A stretch of 64,000 nt of DNA from Chloroflexota bacterium (GTDB lineage Bacteria > Chloroflexota > Anaerolineae > Anaerolineales > Anaerolineaceae): the NCBI GenBank assembly GCA_023434145.1, contig JAEYTI010000210.1, positions 40,195-104,194 of the forward strand, read 5' to 3'. This document shows, piece by piece, positions 21,154 through 30,720 of the stretch; position 1 is the stretch's first letter, and the number at the start of each line of letters is the position of its first letter. The position numbers and the translations under genes were made by a program. The notes under the pieces are model-generated. The model did no database searches and was not told the origin of the DNA. It worked only from the letters and a program-made list of their open reading frames with translations.

Positions 21154-21699
21154 ATGATCCCAATCCAGTTCCAGACGGTTAACGGGCTAACGGTTCTACT
21201 TCGACCTGCGCGAGTAGAAGATCAATCTAAGATTATAGAAAATATTGGTCTTGTATTGGCTGAAAAGGTTTTTTTGCAAACAGATCAGTTTGTCTTAACG
21301 CCTGGCTGGATTAAGGCATTTGCGGCAAGTTGTGATCCACACCAGGGCAGCCTGCTCCTCGTTCCAGAGATTGATGGTCAGTTGGTGGGGCATTTACGAG
21401 TTCACCCAGGTGAATATGGGGCAAAAGACCGGCACGTAGCTTCACTGGGGATCGTTTTAATTAATGGCTACCGGGTGATGGGCATTGGCAAAGCAATGTT
21501 AAAAGCAGCGGTGGAATGGTGCGATCGGGCAGGATATGAAAAAATGGAAGTTTCTGTTCTTTCGACCAACCAGCATGCAATTCACCTTTTTGAGCAGTTT
21601 GGTTTTCAAATCGTAGGAGTGCTCAAACGGCAGTTAAAAATTGGCCCCGATTATGTGGATGAATTAATCATGGATCGCATGGTAACAGCGACAGGCTAA
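21154..21699 (+). CDS. GNAT-family N-acetyltransferase
   Basis: The 181-residue protein has a GNAT fold: an N-terminal VLLRPARVEDQ, strand LVGHLRVHPG, the acetyl-CoA loop region INGYRVMGIGKAML, the helix ALVEWC-like AAVEWCDRAGYEKMEV, and the closing NQHAIHLFEQFGFQIVG. It resembles the RimI/PhnO-like group, which acetylates amines on small molecules or proteins. The substrate is unknown. In this operon it could modify a peptide, protein or nucleotide product of neighbouring enzymes. Confidence 0.85.
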   Translation: MIPIQFQTVNGLTVLLRPARVEDQSKIIENIGLVLAEKVFLQTDQFVLTPGWIKAFAASCDPHQGSLLLVPEIDGQLVGHLRVHPGEYGAKDRHVASLGIVLINGYRVMGIGKAMLKAAVEWCDRAGYEKMEVSVLSTNQHAIHLFEQFGFQIVGVLKRQLKIGPDYVDELIMDRMVTATG

Positions 21700-21729
21700 G
21701 TTCAACTTGCAATCATTCTTAGAGGGACA

Positions 21730-24183
21730 ATGGACGAATTAATCGATCGAAGCGAAGAACGAATAATTATTGAAGATGCATTGCGGAGTATTGACGAGAA
21801 GAGCATTCTCCCAAAGTATATCTTTGAATTTTACGGCCTGTCGGGTATTGGCAAAACCTGGCTGCTTGATTACAACCGCAATCAGGCAGCAAAATATATG
21901 ATTGCTTCCACGCGGGTAGATCTCAACACGATGGTGGAATCCGCCTGGGGCAGCCGGTTAAGGATCATGGACAGCATCATTAACCAGCTGATGGTTTTTG
22001 GCGGACCCTTCCCCAGTGATTACCGGGCAGCGGTTCACGAGATATCTACCCACCCAGATACACGGCTTTTGGCTGATCATGAAATAAAACCGGCTGCCGA
22101 AGCATTTATCGCTTATTTTGACGCATGGCTCCGAGATAAAAAAGGGGCCATGTTGATCTTTGATGATGCGGATCAGTATGGAAAAGAAATTATGCCCTGG
22201 CTGGTCAAAAGTATTTTGAAACCGCTGGTCAAAGGCCACTACCCCAACCTGATCATTATCCTGGCGGGACGAAAGTCGCTGGAGGATTTGGGCCCTGAAA
22301 TCATTAAAGTCAAGCGGGAGCCGGCCTCTCGTATTAAACCATTTACGCCCGAGTTTACCCGCATGCAAATTATGGGCGGCAGCAGCCCTTATGTTAATTT
22401 AGCCGATACATTGCATGAGCTGACCCAAGGGCTTCCACAATGCACAGACTTTGTCCTTAAACATCTTAAAGAAAACCACCCTGAGATCATCCTTTCTCAG
22501 GGGTTGGATAAACAGGAACTGCTAAATTTTATAGGTGATGAAATTATTCCAACCTATATTAGCAGGCAGGCAGAAGAATATGAACGCCCGCTGATCCTGC
22601 TGCTTTCGTATGCTCGCCGATTTGAATTGAATCTACTCAAGGAACTGATCGAAAAATTTAGCCTCGAATTTGAGCTGGAATATAACACATCGAGACAAGC
22701 AATCAATGTATTATTGTTTCGGTTGACAAACAACACTTCCCTGGTCAGTTTAGCGCCAGAAGAAGGTGGTTATGTCCTTGATAAGCTTTTGGCAAAATTA
22801 ATACAAACGAACGAACGCTTCACCGCGCCCAAACGTTACACGGAGATCCATAAATTCTTAATGAATTGGCACTTGAATCTCTTACCCAATGGTGGAGGCA
22901 GCGACGTGCGCGATGTGGGCGACGCCATCTATTATATGGTCCAGTCCTATAGCGGGTTAATCCAAGCTGGTGAGATCAGTGAAAAGGAAGCCAGAGATAA
23001 TATTGAGGCATTCTTCCAGACGGAATTACAAAAACGATACGCACGCTCTAATTCAAACAAATTTGATTATACGAGTGAACTAGGCGACCGGCTGCGTAAG
23101 GACACTGAAATGGATGCCGTGTTACCAGGGATCTGCGCCGGGCTGCGCTCTCGATTAAGTGACTTTATCATTGCCAACCAGCCGGTGCCGTATTCAGTTC
23201 TATCGATCAAAATCAATAACAGTGTCAATGTAAGCCTCAACAGTCTGCATGATGCGGTCGTCCGGGAGGGCCATCTAAATAATTTTGCTCAAGCGGCTAA
23301 CATTCACGTTAGCGAGTTACTCGGGGACTTAGATTCCCTGGACTCTACAGCCTGTAAGCGAATGTTTAATCTTTCTCTCCCTGCCCATATCCAGGACAGG
23401 ATCAAAGAAATCGACACGCCAATCCGCATCGAAACAAACTATGCAGACCAGGCCTGGGAGCTCATGCACGATGGGCAAGATTTCTTATGCCTGCGCGTGC
23501 CGGTGGGGCGGCTACCTGTGATGCACAAAGAAGTTCGCAAGAATAAGCATCTTTCTAGTTGTAGACCGCGCGTCTTGCTGATAGGGGACGCCAATGAGGA
23601 TTTGCCACAGGCCAGGCAGGAAGTTTTGGAGATCCGGGATATGCTGGCCGACCGGGCAGAAGTGGTGACGCTGATTGGGAAAGAAGCCACTTTGACTGCT
23701 TTCACCGATCACCTGGTTGTGGACACGCCTGTCTTTGATATCATTCATTTCGCAGGTCATGCCTATAGTAATCTGGAAAATCCCCAAGAGCCCAAGCTTG
23801 CACTTTCATTCTCAGATGAAAAGGTTGAGCCGGATATTATTCAGGGTTCGCTGAAATACTCGCCGATCGTCTTTTTGAATGCCTGTGCAGCCGGTTTCGC
23901 GCAATCTGGACAGCTGCCTGGTGGATATTTAGGCTCCTATACCAGTGGGATGATCACCGCGTTTCTGATTGGCGGCGCCCGGGCCTGTATTGCGCCCTTG
24001 TGGCCAGTACCAGATGGGGCCGCACGCAATTTTGCCATAAAGTTTTACCAGAGAATATTAGAGGGGGATCGGTTAGGTGAATCGATCCGCCAGGCCCGCC
24101 TGTATTCTCGCGATATAGAAAAACAGATGAAGGTCTGGGCTGCTTATGTTCTGTATGGAGACCCCACCTTAAAGATCGTTTAG
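21730..24183 (+). CDS. STAND NTPase fused to CHAT caspase-like protease
   Basis: The 817-residue protein starts after an AGAGGGA. The N-terminal STAND NTPase has Walker A GLSGIGKT at 36-43 and Walker B AMLIFDDAD at about 140-148. A helical arm region follows. The C-terminal CHAT domain has catalytic His677 in HFAGHAY and Cys719 in LNACAAG, and ends with AYVLYGDPTL, typical of the family. STAND-CHAT proteins are expected to be switchable proteases. It is followed within 20 bases by a second STAND protein that lacks a protease but has TPRs, suggesting a sensor-effector pair. Confidence 0.92.
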   Translation: MDELIDRSEERIIIEDALRSIDEKSILPKYIFEFYGLSGIGKTWLLDYNRNQAAKYMIASTRVDLNTMVESAWGSRLRIMDSIINQLMVFGGPFPSDYRAAVHEISTHPDTRLLADHEIKPAAEAFIAYFDAWLRDKKGAMLIFDDADQYGKEIMPWLVKSILKPLVKGHYPNLIIILAGRKSLEDLGPEIIKVKREPASRIKPFTPEFTRMQIMGGSSPYVNLADTLHELTQGLPQCTDFVLKHLKENHPEIILSQGLDKQELLNFIGDEIIPTYISRQAEEYERPLILLLSYARRFELNLLKELIEKFSLEFELEYNTSRQAINVLLFRLTNNTSLVSLAPEEGGYVLDKLLAKLIQTNERFTAPKRYTEIHKFLMNWHLNLLPNGGGSDVRDVGDAIYYMVQSYSGLIQAGEISEKEARDNIEAFFQTELQKRYARSNSNKFDYTSELGDRLRKDTEMDAVLPGICAGLRSRLSDFIIANQPVPYSVLSIKINNSVNVSLNSLHDAVVREGHLNNFAQAANIHVSELLGDLDSLDSTACKRMFNLSLPAHIQDRIKEIDTPIRIETNYADQAWELMHDGQDFLCLRVPVGRLPVMHKEVRKNKHLSSCRPRVLLIGDANEDLPQARQEVLEIRDMLADRAEVVTLIGKEATLTAFTDHLVVDTPVFDIIHFAGHAYSNLENPQEPKLALSFSDEKVEPDIIQGSLKYSPIVFLNACAAGFAQSGQLPGGYLGSYTSGMITAFLIGGARACIAPLWPVPDGAARNFAIKFYQRILEGDRLGESIRQARLYSRDIEKQMKVWAAYVLYGDPTLKIV

Positions 24184-24201
24184 CAACATGGAGTGAGAGT
24201 G

Positions 24202-27003
24202 ATGTCCGATATTGCTGTCAATAAAGAGGTTTTTGTAGGTCGTGAGGCAGAACGAAACGAGTTCCATGAGCTGCTAAGACTCGAGGGGACTGGGTATTCC
24301 ATTTACCACTTATACGGCGATGGAGGCATTGGAAAAACCCGGCTGCTGCATTGGTGTATCAAGGAAAGCGATCGCCTTAATCAGATTATGACAGGGGAAT
24401 GGGTACCGGAAGAAGGCAGCTTGCTTGAGCAGACGGCACAACATCTTTCTACCCGAGGATTACAGCAGGTACTGGTTACGGGTGATTTGATCGATTTTTA
24501 TAAAACGGGTGTCCATACCCTGGATGGTTTATTGAAAGAAATCGTACGACAGATTGGCCCTCAATACTTCGACCGTTTTCAAGAGTTGCTGCCTGTTTTA
24601 GAACAAGAAACGTCGCCAACCAAGCACAAGGATCTTATCGAGCGTCTACGAGAAGCTTTCTCGGAAGGATGCCAGGCGCTCTCAGCCAAGGCAATGATCA
24701 TCCTGCTGTTTGATACGTTTGAAGCCGCCGGATGGCTTGGTGAGAACCTATTGAGAGAAGTGCTGCCAGGCTTTACTCAAAACACAATGGTTGTGGTCGT
24801 CGGACGCAAGCGAGCGGATTTCTTGTCCAACCAAAAGACGGCCGTGCGGATTCATCCAATTACGCCGTTCTCTCCGTTGGAAGCCGTCGAGTTATTCCGG
24901 CAGCGAGGACTGTCAGAGGAGATTGTGCAGGACGACCAAGTTAAGCAAATCTCTGAAATGGTGAGAGGACGCCCGATTTACCTGATGCTGGCGGCGGACT
25001 GGATTGAAAATGGGGAAGGATCCGTCGAGGGACTGATAGAGCCAAATGACGATCTGGGTAGAGCATTGGTGCGGCGAATCTTGCGGCTGTTTGATCTGGA
25101 AAGTCAGGCTATTTTATACCTCGCCTGGATCTGGCGTTGGGGAAACCCGGCTTTGCTAGCCCATCTGCTAGAAATTTCGCTCGAAGATGTGGATAAGCTG
25201 ATCACCGGCCTGTCCCGCTTTTCCTTCATCAAATATCGGCCACCTGTCCGCTCAAATCATCCGGATGGGAAGGATTACGCTGGAAACTGCCTGCTCCATG
25301 ATGAGATGCGCGACCTGGTACAGTTATATTGCTGGGACGAACTGGATCGCACCGGGGGCCAGCGGCGCTACTTAAATGAAATGGCGATCAAATATTACGA
25401 GCGCTACCTGTTGGAGCGGGAAGGCGAGGAAGTGACCAGGGGACTGCGTAGGGCAAACAGCTCCGAGAGCCGCAACTATCAGGCAGAGTGGGTCTATTAT
25501 CTACTGCGCCATGATTTTGCACGCGGGTGCGAAGTAGTTGGGTCACTCTTCCATGATGCATACGAGAAGCACGATATTTCCTTTTGCCAGCAGCTTCTAG
25601 ATGAGTTCAGTCGCCCTGAGTTCGAGGCTAAAATCTCCCCGTCCGATTGGGCAGAATACCGCTTCCGGCAAGGGCTACTCTGGTATCAACGCGAACGTTA
25701 TAAAGAGGCTGAACAGAACTGGCAAAAGACAATCAGCCCGAATCCACCCAACCCGAAAATTCAGGCATCCAGTTTGAAGTGGCTGGTTGAAATGAGCGGT
25801 GATACCGGGCGAGTTTCCGAAGGCATGGTATACGCCGAAAAAGCTGAAGCTGCGTACCAAAAGCTGATCGAGCAGGAGCCAGGCAACGTAGTTCTGAAAC
25901 GCGAACTAGGCGAGGTTTTCAATAATTGGGGCCGCCTGTACCGGATCAAGGGGAACCTTTTGGAAGCCGCCAAATACTATCGCAGGGCAATCGATATGTA
26001 CAAGGATCTGCCAGAGGCAGAGGTTAATAAAGGCCGCGCTCGAACCATCAATAATCTGGGTTTTGTTTACCGCGAGTTGGGTGACCTAAACCAGGCTAAG
26101 ACGCTGTGTGGGCTAGCATTGCATATTCGCCGCAGAATCAATAACAAATATGAACTGGGGTTAAGCTTTAATACCCTAGGCATGGTGCTGGAAGAGGATG
26201 GCAATCTAAGCGACGCTGCGAATTCCTATTACCGCGCCCTAGAAATTTTTGACGAAATCGAATCTCAGTATGGTCGTGGATTAGCCTTAATAAACCGAGG
26301 GAGACTTTACCGCTCAATTAACGATTTCGACAAGGCTTACGAAGTGCTAACTGTTGCAAAAAACATTTTTGAGAAGGTTGGCAATCGCGAGCAGTTAGCA
26401 CAAGCGCTTCATGAATTGGGCTGCGTCTACCGAGGACGACGCAAACCAGGGGATCGAGAGCTGGCTAAAGAGGCATTTGAATGTTGTATCGAGCTTGCCG
26501 AGAGCTATAGCGGCAATTACCTTGTCGCCAATACGCTGATCGAACTGGCCCGTATGTATGAACGCTCACAGCAGGTAGAAGAAGCCAAGCAGATGCTGGA
26601 AAAGGCTGAAATAATTATCGACCAGAACGCATTTTACTACTTGATGAGCCTAACTTCTTGGGTTCGGGCTAATATCTTCTTTGAAGAGGGCATACAGTTA
26701 GAAAAGGGTGGCAAGCACCCGGAAGCACAAAGCTATTTCCATAAGGCGTTTCAGCTTTATATCGATTCTGTCGCGTCATGTATCAACCAGGAAGGTTCGA
26801 ACTTCACCAGTCGTCGGGCGGAGCGGCATTATTACCACGTGCTCGACTTCATCCAGGGGAGACTTCATTCTCGGCCATCGGCAGAAGTATATTCCTATGC
26901 CGAAATACTGATAAATAGTTGGCGAGAAAGAGGATATACAGACCGCTTTAATGATTTAATTAAGCTCTGTGAACTGTCCAAGTCGGTTGCGAATCACCTA
27001 TGA
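24202..27003 (+). CDS. STAND NTPase with TPR repeats
   Basis: The protein has about 933 residues. The ATG at 24202 is preferred to the upstream GTGs because GGAG lies eight bases before it. A Walker A motif GDGGIGKTR is near residue 39-47 and a Walker B-like strand MIILLFDTFEA follows. The second half, from about residue 490, is made of tetratricopeptide repeats (for example LEAAKYYRRAIDMYKD, DAANSYYRALEIFDE), a protein-binding surface. It has no protease, nuclease or membrane domain of its own. Its last codon overlaps the radical SAM start (ATGA), so the two are probably translationally coupled. It probably recognises a trigger or presents a client protein. Confidence 0.9.
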   Translation: MSDIAVNKEVFVGREAERNEFHELLRLEGTGYSIYHLYGDGGIGKTRLLHWCIKESDRLNQIMTGEWVPEEGSLLEQTAQHLSTRGLQQVLVTGDLIDFYKTGVHTLDGLLKEIVRQIGPQYFDRFQELLPVLEQETSPTKHKDLIERLREAFSEGCQALSAKAMIILLFDTFEAAGWLGENLLREVLPGFTQNTMVVVVGRKRADFLSNQKTAVRIHPITPFSPLEAVELFRQRGLSEEIVQDDQVKQISEMVRGRPIYLMLAADWIENGEGSVEGLIEPNDDLGRALVRRILRLFDLESQAILYLAWIWRWGNPALLAHLLEISLEDVDKLITGLSRFSFIKYRPPVRSNHPDGKDYAGNCLLHDEMRDLVQLYCWDELDRTGGQRRYLNEMAIKYYERYLLEREGEEVTRGLRRANSSESRNYQAEWVYYLLRHDFARGCEVVGSLFHDAYEKHDISFCQQLLDEFSRPEFEAKISPSDWAEYRFRQGLLWYQRERYKEAEQNWQKTISPNPPNPKIQASSLKWLVEMSGDTGRVSEGMVYAEKAEAAYQKLIEQEPGNVVLKRELGEVFNNWGRLYRIKGNLLEAAKYYRRAIDMYKDLPEAEVNKGRARTINNLGFVYRELGDLNQAKTLCGLALHIRRRINNKYELGLSFNTLGMVLEEDGNLSDAANSYYRALEIFDEIESQYGRGLALINRGRLYRSINDFDKAYEVLTVAKNIFEKVGNREQLAQALHELGCVYRGRRKPGDRELAKEAFECCIELAESYSGNYLVANTLIELARMYERSQQVEEAKQMLEKAEIIIDQNAFYYLMSLTSWVRANIFFEEGIQLEKGGKHPEAQSYFHKAFQLYIDSVASCINQEGSNFTSRRAERHYYHVLDFIQGRLHSRPSAEVYSYAEILINSWRERGYTDRFNDLIKLCELSKSVANHL

Positions 27004-28490
27004 GGTTCAACGAGAGCCACATGAAAGAAGAAAAACCAATCATCCTCTTTGAGAGGAAACAAAGTCCAGTGAACCCGGCTACCCTGGGAGATTGCGCGTG
27101 TGGTACTGTGGAACTGCAGTTTCAAACTGCTACCCCATTGAGTGAGAGGTATGATGGGCAAACCTCTTTATGGACCCTACCAGAACTGCGTTGGATCCCC
27201 ATTGACACAAAATTTTCGCTGGCTTATTCGCCCTTCCTACCGGCGCGCAGCGCAGTACTAAACCAGGCCGCAATCACTGCATTGGAGTCTTTCGCTACTG
27301 GGCGACAGCCATGCACCGATGAAAATGATCTTGTGCAGAACTTCCTGGAAACTGGCCTGCTTTACAGCCCCGCGGAAGACCCACACTCGCAACCGGCTCC
27401 GTTCGTCGCCTGGCTCCACCTGACAGGGCGTTGCAACCTAGCCTGTGATTACTGTTACGCTCCCATCTCACACCATACGATGAGCATAGCAACCGGCCAG
27501 CAGGCTGTCCGTATGGTTTTTCAATTGGCCAAAGAACGCCAGGCATCCAAAATTCGGCTTAAGTTTGCAGGGGGTGAGCCGCTACTGAACTTCAACACAA
27601 TGGTAGCAGCCCATGTCTATGCAGGACAACTCGCCCTAGCAAATCAACAAGACGTCGAAAGCATCCTGATCACCAATGGTACGCTGATTAATCCGGTCCA
27701 TATCGATTGGTTGGTGGCAAACAATGTGCAGGTGGTGGTTTCTATGGATGGGATCGAAGGCGCTCATGATATTCAGCGCCATTACAAAAACCACCGGAGG
27801 GGCTCATTTGGTGAAGTACAGCATGCGATTCAAAGTTTGATTGAGGCCGGTTGTGCCCCACACGTAATCATTACTGTTACGGGAAGGAACGTTGGCAAAT
27901 TAACTGAAACGATCACTTGGCTGAGACAACGCAACTTGAGTTTTGCGATTAATTTCTATCGTAGACATACCGGCTCGGATCAGCAGCCCGACCTGGAATT
28001 GGATGAAGATACCCTTATCGCGGAATTGACCCGTGCTTTTAAGCAAGTCGATTGGTCAGACTGCCCGTATCCGCTATTAAATTCATTGCTTGACCGGGTG
28101 AATCTAATTTCTCCACATCAAAAGCCTTGTGGAGCTGGGGAGGGATTCCTGGTGGTTACCCCTGAAGGGCAACTCGCAGCCTGCCAGATGGATATAGATC
28201 ATGCATCCGGTAGTGTGTATGATCCGATGCCCGAACGATCCTTCCAACGTGTGACAAGTCATTTCGCAAATCCTGCTGTCGATGAAAAAGAGGACTGCGC
28301 GTCATGCCCCTGGAAGCTCGCTTGTGCTGGCGGGTGTCCAGACTTGACCCGCCGGCTCACTAATAATCCATATGGGCCTTCCACATTCTGCCGGGTGTAC
28401 CGGGAATTAATACCAGAAGTACTAAAGTTAGAAGGTCAACGCTTACTGAACAGAGCAGTGAAATATGGAATGCTTGAAGCAACCGACTGA
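27000..28490 (+). CDS. Radical SAM enzyme with SPASM domain
   Basis: The protein has up to 496 residues. It has a canonical CX3CX2C cluster (Cys145, Cys149, Cys152) in GRCNLACDYCY, then KFAGGEPLL and the rest of the barrel. A C-terminal SPASM region has Cys residues in KPCGAGEG, QLAACQMD, and CASCPWKLACAGGCP for auxiliary Fe-S clusters. SPASM enzymes usually modify ribosomally made peptides or activate sulfatase-type proteins. An N-terminal region of about 130 residues precedes the barrel. The start at 27000 overlaps the upstream stop; an internal ATG at 27021 is also possible. No small precursor gene is visible nearby, so the substrate is unknown. Confidence 0.9.
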   Translation: MRFNESHMKEEKPIILFERKQSPVNPATLGDCACGTVELQFQTATPLSERYDGQTSLWTLPELRWIPIDTKFSLAYSPFLPARSAVLNQAAITALESFATGRQPCTDENDLVQNFLETGLLYSPAEDPHSQPAPFVAWLHLTGRCNLACDYCYAPISHHTMSIATGQQAVRMVFQLAKERQASKIRLKFAGGEPLLNFNTMVAAHVYAGQLALANQQDVESILITNGTLINPVHIDWLVANNVQVVVSMDGIEGAHDIQRHYKNHRRGSFGEVQHAIQSLIEAGCAPHVIITVTGRNVGKLTETITWLRQRNLSFAINFYRRHTGSDQQPDLELDEDTLIAELTRAFKQVDWSDCPYPLLNSLLDRVNLISPHQKPCGAGEGFLVVTPEGQLAACQMDIDHASGSVYDPMPERSFQRVTSHFANPAVDEKEDCASCPWKLACAGGCPDLTRRLTNNPYGPSTFCRVYRELIPEVLKLEGQRLLNRAVKYGMLEATD

Positions 28491-28517
28491 AAAATACAAC
28501 GATATTACAAGGTAGGT

Positions 28518-30083
28518 ATGAAACACGTGCTCCTGGTTCAACTATACAGCGAGTTACAACCCGCGAATGTTGAGCCCTTTGCCATCGAAGTCCTGGCTGG
28601 TTTCTTAGAAAAACAGATTCCGAGCTGCAAAGTCAACTTAGCAGTAATCAATCCTTTGGCTAAGGGTAAAGGGATCAATGAATTTACTGGTGAGCTTGCA
28701 GCATGTCCATATGACATTATTGGTTTTTCTATACCGCAAGGTACGATCCAAACGGCATTCCAAGTACTGAATGCAGTAGAAGATTATTATCAGCGCAAAG
28801 TTCGTCCCATAATTCTGCTCGGCCATTCCTTACCAACCAACACCCCTGATACCTTTTTAAGTAGATATCCCTGGGCCATTATCGTTCACGGCTGGGGTGA
28901 GAGTGCACTGAAAGCCATAGTTGAATCAGCGCAGCCGGTGGATTTTCAGAACATTCCTGGCATTTATTACACTGTTGATCATAAGATAAACATCAATAAG
29001 AGCCCAGAGATGATAATACCCGTTTCACCGGAACGTCTTGACAGCCGCTATTACTTTAATCGTGTAGAGACTAGCAGGGGATGTTCTTATAACAGGTGCA
29101 CTTACTGTTTGCGCCCGAACATCCATACAGCAAAAGCGAAATGGATGCGTATCCCTAGTCAGCAGGTGTTCGACACAATTAAAAACCTTAAGCAGCAGGG
29201 TATCACAGAATTCACCTTCGCTGATGAGGATTTCTTTGGAAATGATTATGGTTTTGTTGAAGAATTAGCTCTTGGTATTCAAAAGATCGGCGGTATGAAA
29301 TTCTCGCTCTCGGCAATGATCGATAACTTCTTCTCAGATGAAGCAACCTGCCAGGAAAATGAGCGCCGTCTTCAAATGTGGAAAATGCTACACGAAGCAG
29401 GACTCACACTGGTATATTGCGGACTGGAGTCACTTTCCCACTCACAGTTAAAGCGTTATGGCAAGCGGCTAAAAGATGTCAATGCGATAACCAATGCTGT
29501 AAACATTGCGAAACAGACGCAGATAAAGTTAGAAATGGGGTTCATTTTATTTGACCCTTTTGTAACATTAATGGAATTGCGCGAAAATTTAGACATGCTA
29601 AACCGCTCGGGTTTCTGGCAAGATATAAAATCACTGTTTAGCTTTCTAAATGTTTACAAAAATACACCCTACGAGCATTGGCTGCGAAACGCTCACCTGT
29701 TGAGTAATTTTAATCCAGATATGTTGTTGTATGAATGGGACTATCTCCATCCTGATGTGGCTTTGATTGCGAGAAAATGCCAACGATGGCGGAATAAATA
29801 TCAAAATGTTTATGCGGCTTTACGTCATGTAGAACGCACCAGTCTTAGTTCCAACTATGCACATGAATTTCTGGTCTGTTTCCGTGGTCATGATATTCAG
29901 TTCCTGGAAAAACTAATTAACAATGAAAAGAATATCTCCTCAGAGGAAACAAACGCAGAATTGAAACAAATTGAGGCTGTAAGAATGTTTTCAATCAACA
30001 AGTTATACACTTACCTCAGTAATAGTGATCGCAAATCCCCCGACCTTCTGTTAATAAAAGCCCTTAAGGATTTTGCACGATAA
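28518..30083 (+). CDS. B12-binding-type radical SAM enzyme
   Basis: The 521-residue protein starts after AAGGTAGGT. The N-terminal third resembles a cobalamin-binding Rossmann domain (YDIIGFSIPQG, PIILLGHSLP), though I see no DxHxxG base-off motif. The Fe-S site is Cys189, Cys194 and Cys197 in GCSYNRCTYC, a CX4CX2C spacing rather than CX3CX2C. Next come FADEDFF and VYCGLESLSHSQLKRYGK of the radical SAM barrel. Family members carry out methylations and ring rearrangements at unactivated carbons. It closes the operon, 27 bases after the SPASM enzyme, and the two probably act on the same substrate. Confidence 0.88.
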   Translation: MKHVLLVQLYSELQPANVEPFAIEVLAGFLEKQIPSCKVNLAVINPLAKGKGINEFTGELAACPYDIIGFSIPQGTIQTAFQVLNAVEDYYQRKVRPIILLGHSLPTNTPDTFLSRYPWAIIVHGWGESALKAIVESAQPVDFQNIPGIYYTVDHKININKSPEMIIPVSPERLDSRYYFNRVETSRGCSYNRCTYCLRPNIHTAKAKWMRIPSQQVFDTIKNLKQQGITEFTFADEDFFGNDYGFVEELALGIQKIGGMKFSLSAMIDNFFSDEATCQENERRLQMWKMLHEAGLTLVYCGLESLSHSQLKRYGKRLKDVNAITNAVNIAKQTQIKLEMGFILFDPFVTLMELRENLDMLNRSGFWQDIKSLFSFLNVYKNTPYEHWLRNAHLLSNFNPDMLLYEWDYLHPDVALIARKCQRWRNKYQNVYAALRHVERTSLSSNYAHEFLVCFRGHDIQFLEKLINNEKNISSEETNAELKQIEAVRMFSINKLYTYLSNSDRKSPDLLLIKALKDFAR

Positions 30084-30140
30084 ATTAGCAGGTCCATCCT
30101 TTTTTAAGATGAGCACCTGAAAGATACGTCACTCCATCTA

Positions 30141-30180
30141 TTTCTGCTGGTATATAAGGCAAATGCCTAACCAGCAGAAA
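30141..30180 (+). terminator. Stem-loop after the seven-gene operon
   Basis: An 11-bp perfect stem (tttctgctggt/accagcagaaa) encloses a smaller aggca/tgcct stem. It is 58 bases past the last stop and could end the transcript. No T run follows, so intrinsic termination is uncertain. Confidence 0.45.
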
Positions 30181-30189
30181 CTGATGGTA

Positions 30190-30256
30190 AGTGATGATCA
30201 GGAACGTCCAATTGCCTGACAGCTTTCGCAGCACTTTTGGGCAAAAAAGACCAGAG
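30190..30256 (-). pseudogene. Short fragment of a type I hsdR gene
   Basis: Read on the minus strand it encodes VFFAQKVLRKLSGNWTFLIIT, nearly the same as residues 320-340 of the intact HsdR in this window. The nucleotide match to 11893-11960 is strong but not exact. Nothing of hsdR remains on either side. The rest of 30260-30720 shows no gene that I recognise. Confidence 0.7.
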
Positions 30257-30720
30257 AGGAGGATTAGTGTAAAAAGCGGAGCAAACGGAGAGTGCTTGAA
30301 CTATGGCTAACCGACTGGTGCTCGGACAGGTAAAAGTGCATGAAAAAAAATAACGAGATCAGCTTAATAACCCAACTGCTTCTAACCTTGGCAGTGACTG
30401 GCTGCATTGTGACCATCGATGCCCTGGGCCGCCATGCAATAAGATGCATTTGCCATGGATTTCATGTACAAAGATCTGGACCTGGGTAGCGGAGGATCGC
30501 CTGACGCCCGCCTCCACTGCTCTTCTCCGCTGCATGGGCTGTTTCGCCACACAGTAGGATTCATTTTCTCTGCCTGCCGCTCGGCGGTGAACAGCAGCGT
30601 CAATCGCGCTTCGGCATGCTCTGCATCAGACGCTCGACGATGGGCGCGACCTGCTCGGCAAGGTCGAACAGGTCGCGTGGTAAGAGATCGTTATGATAGG
30701 TTGGCTACCTTGCGGTTCCC

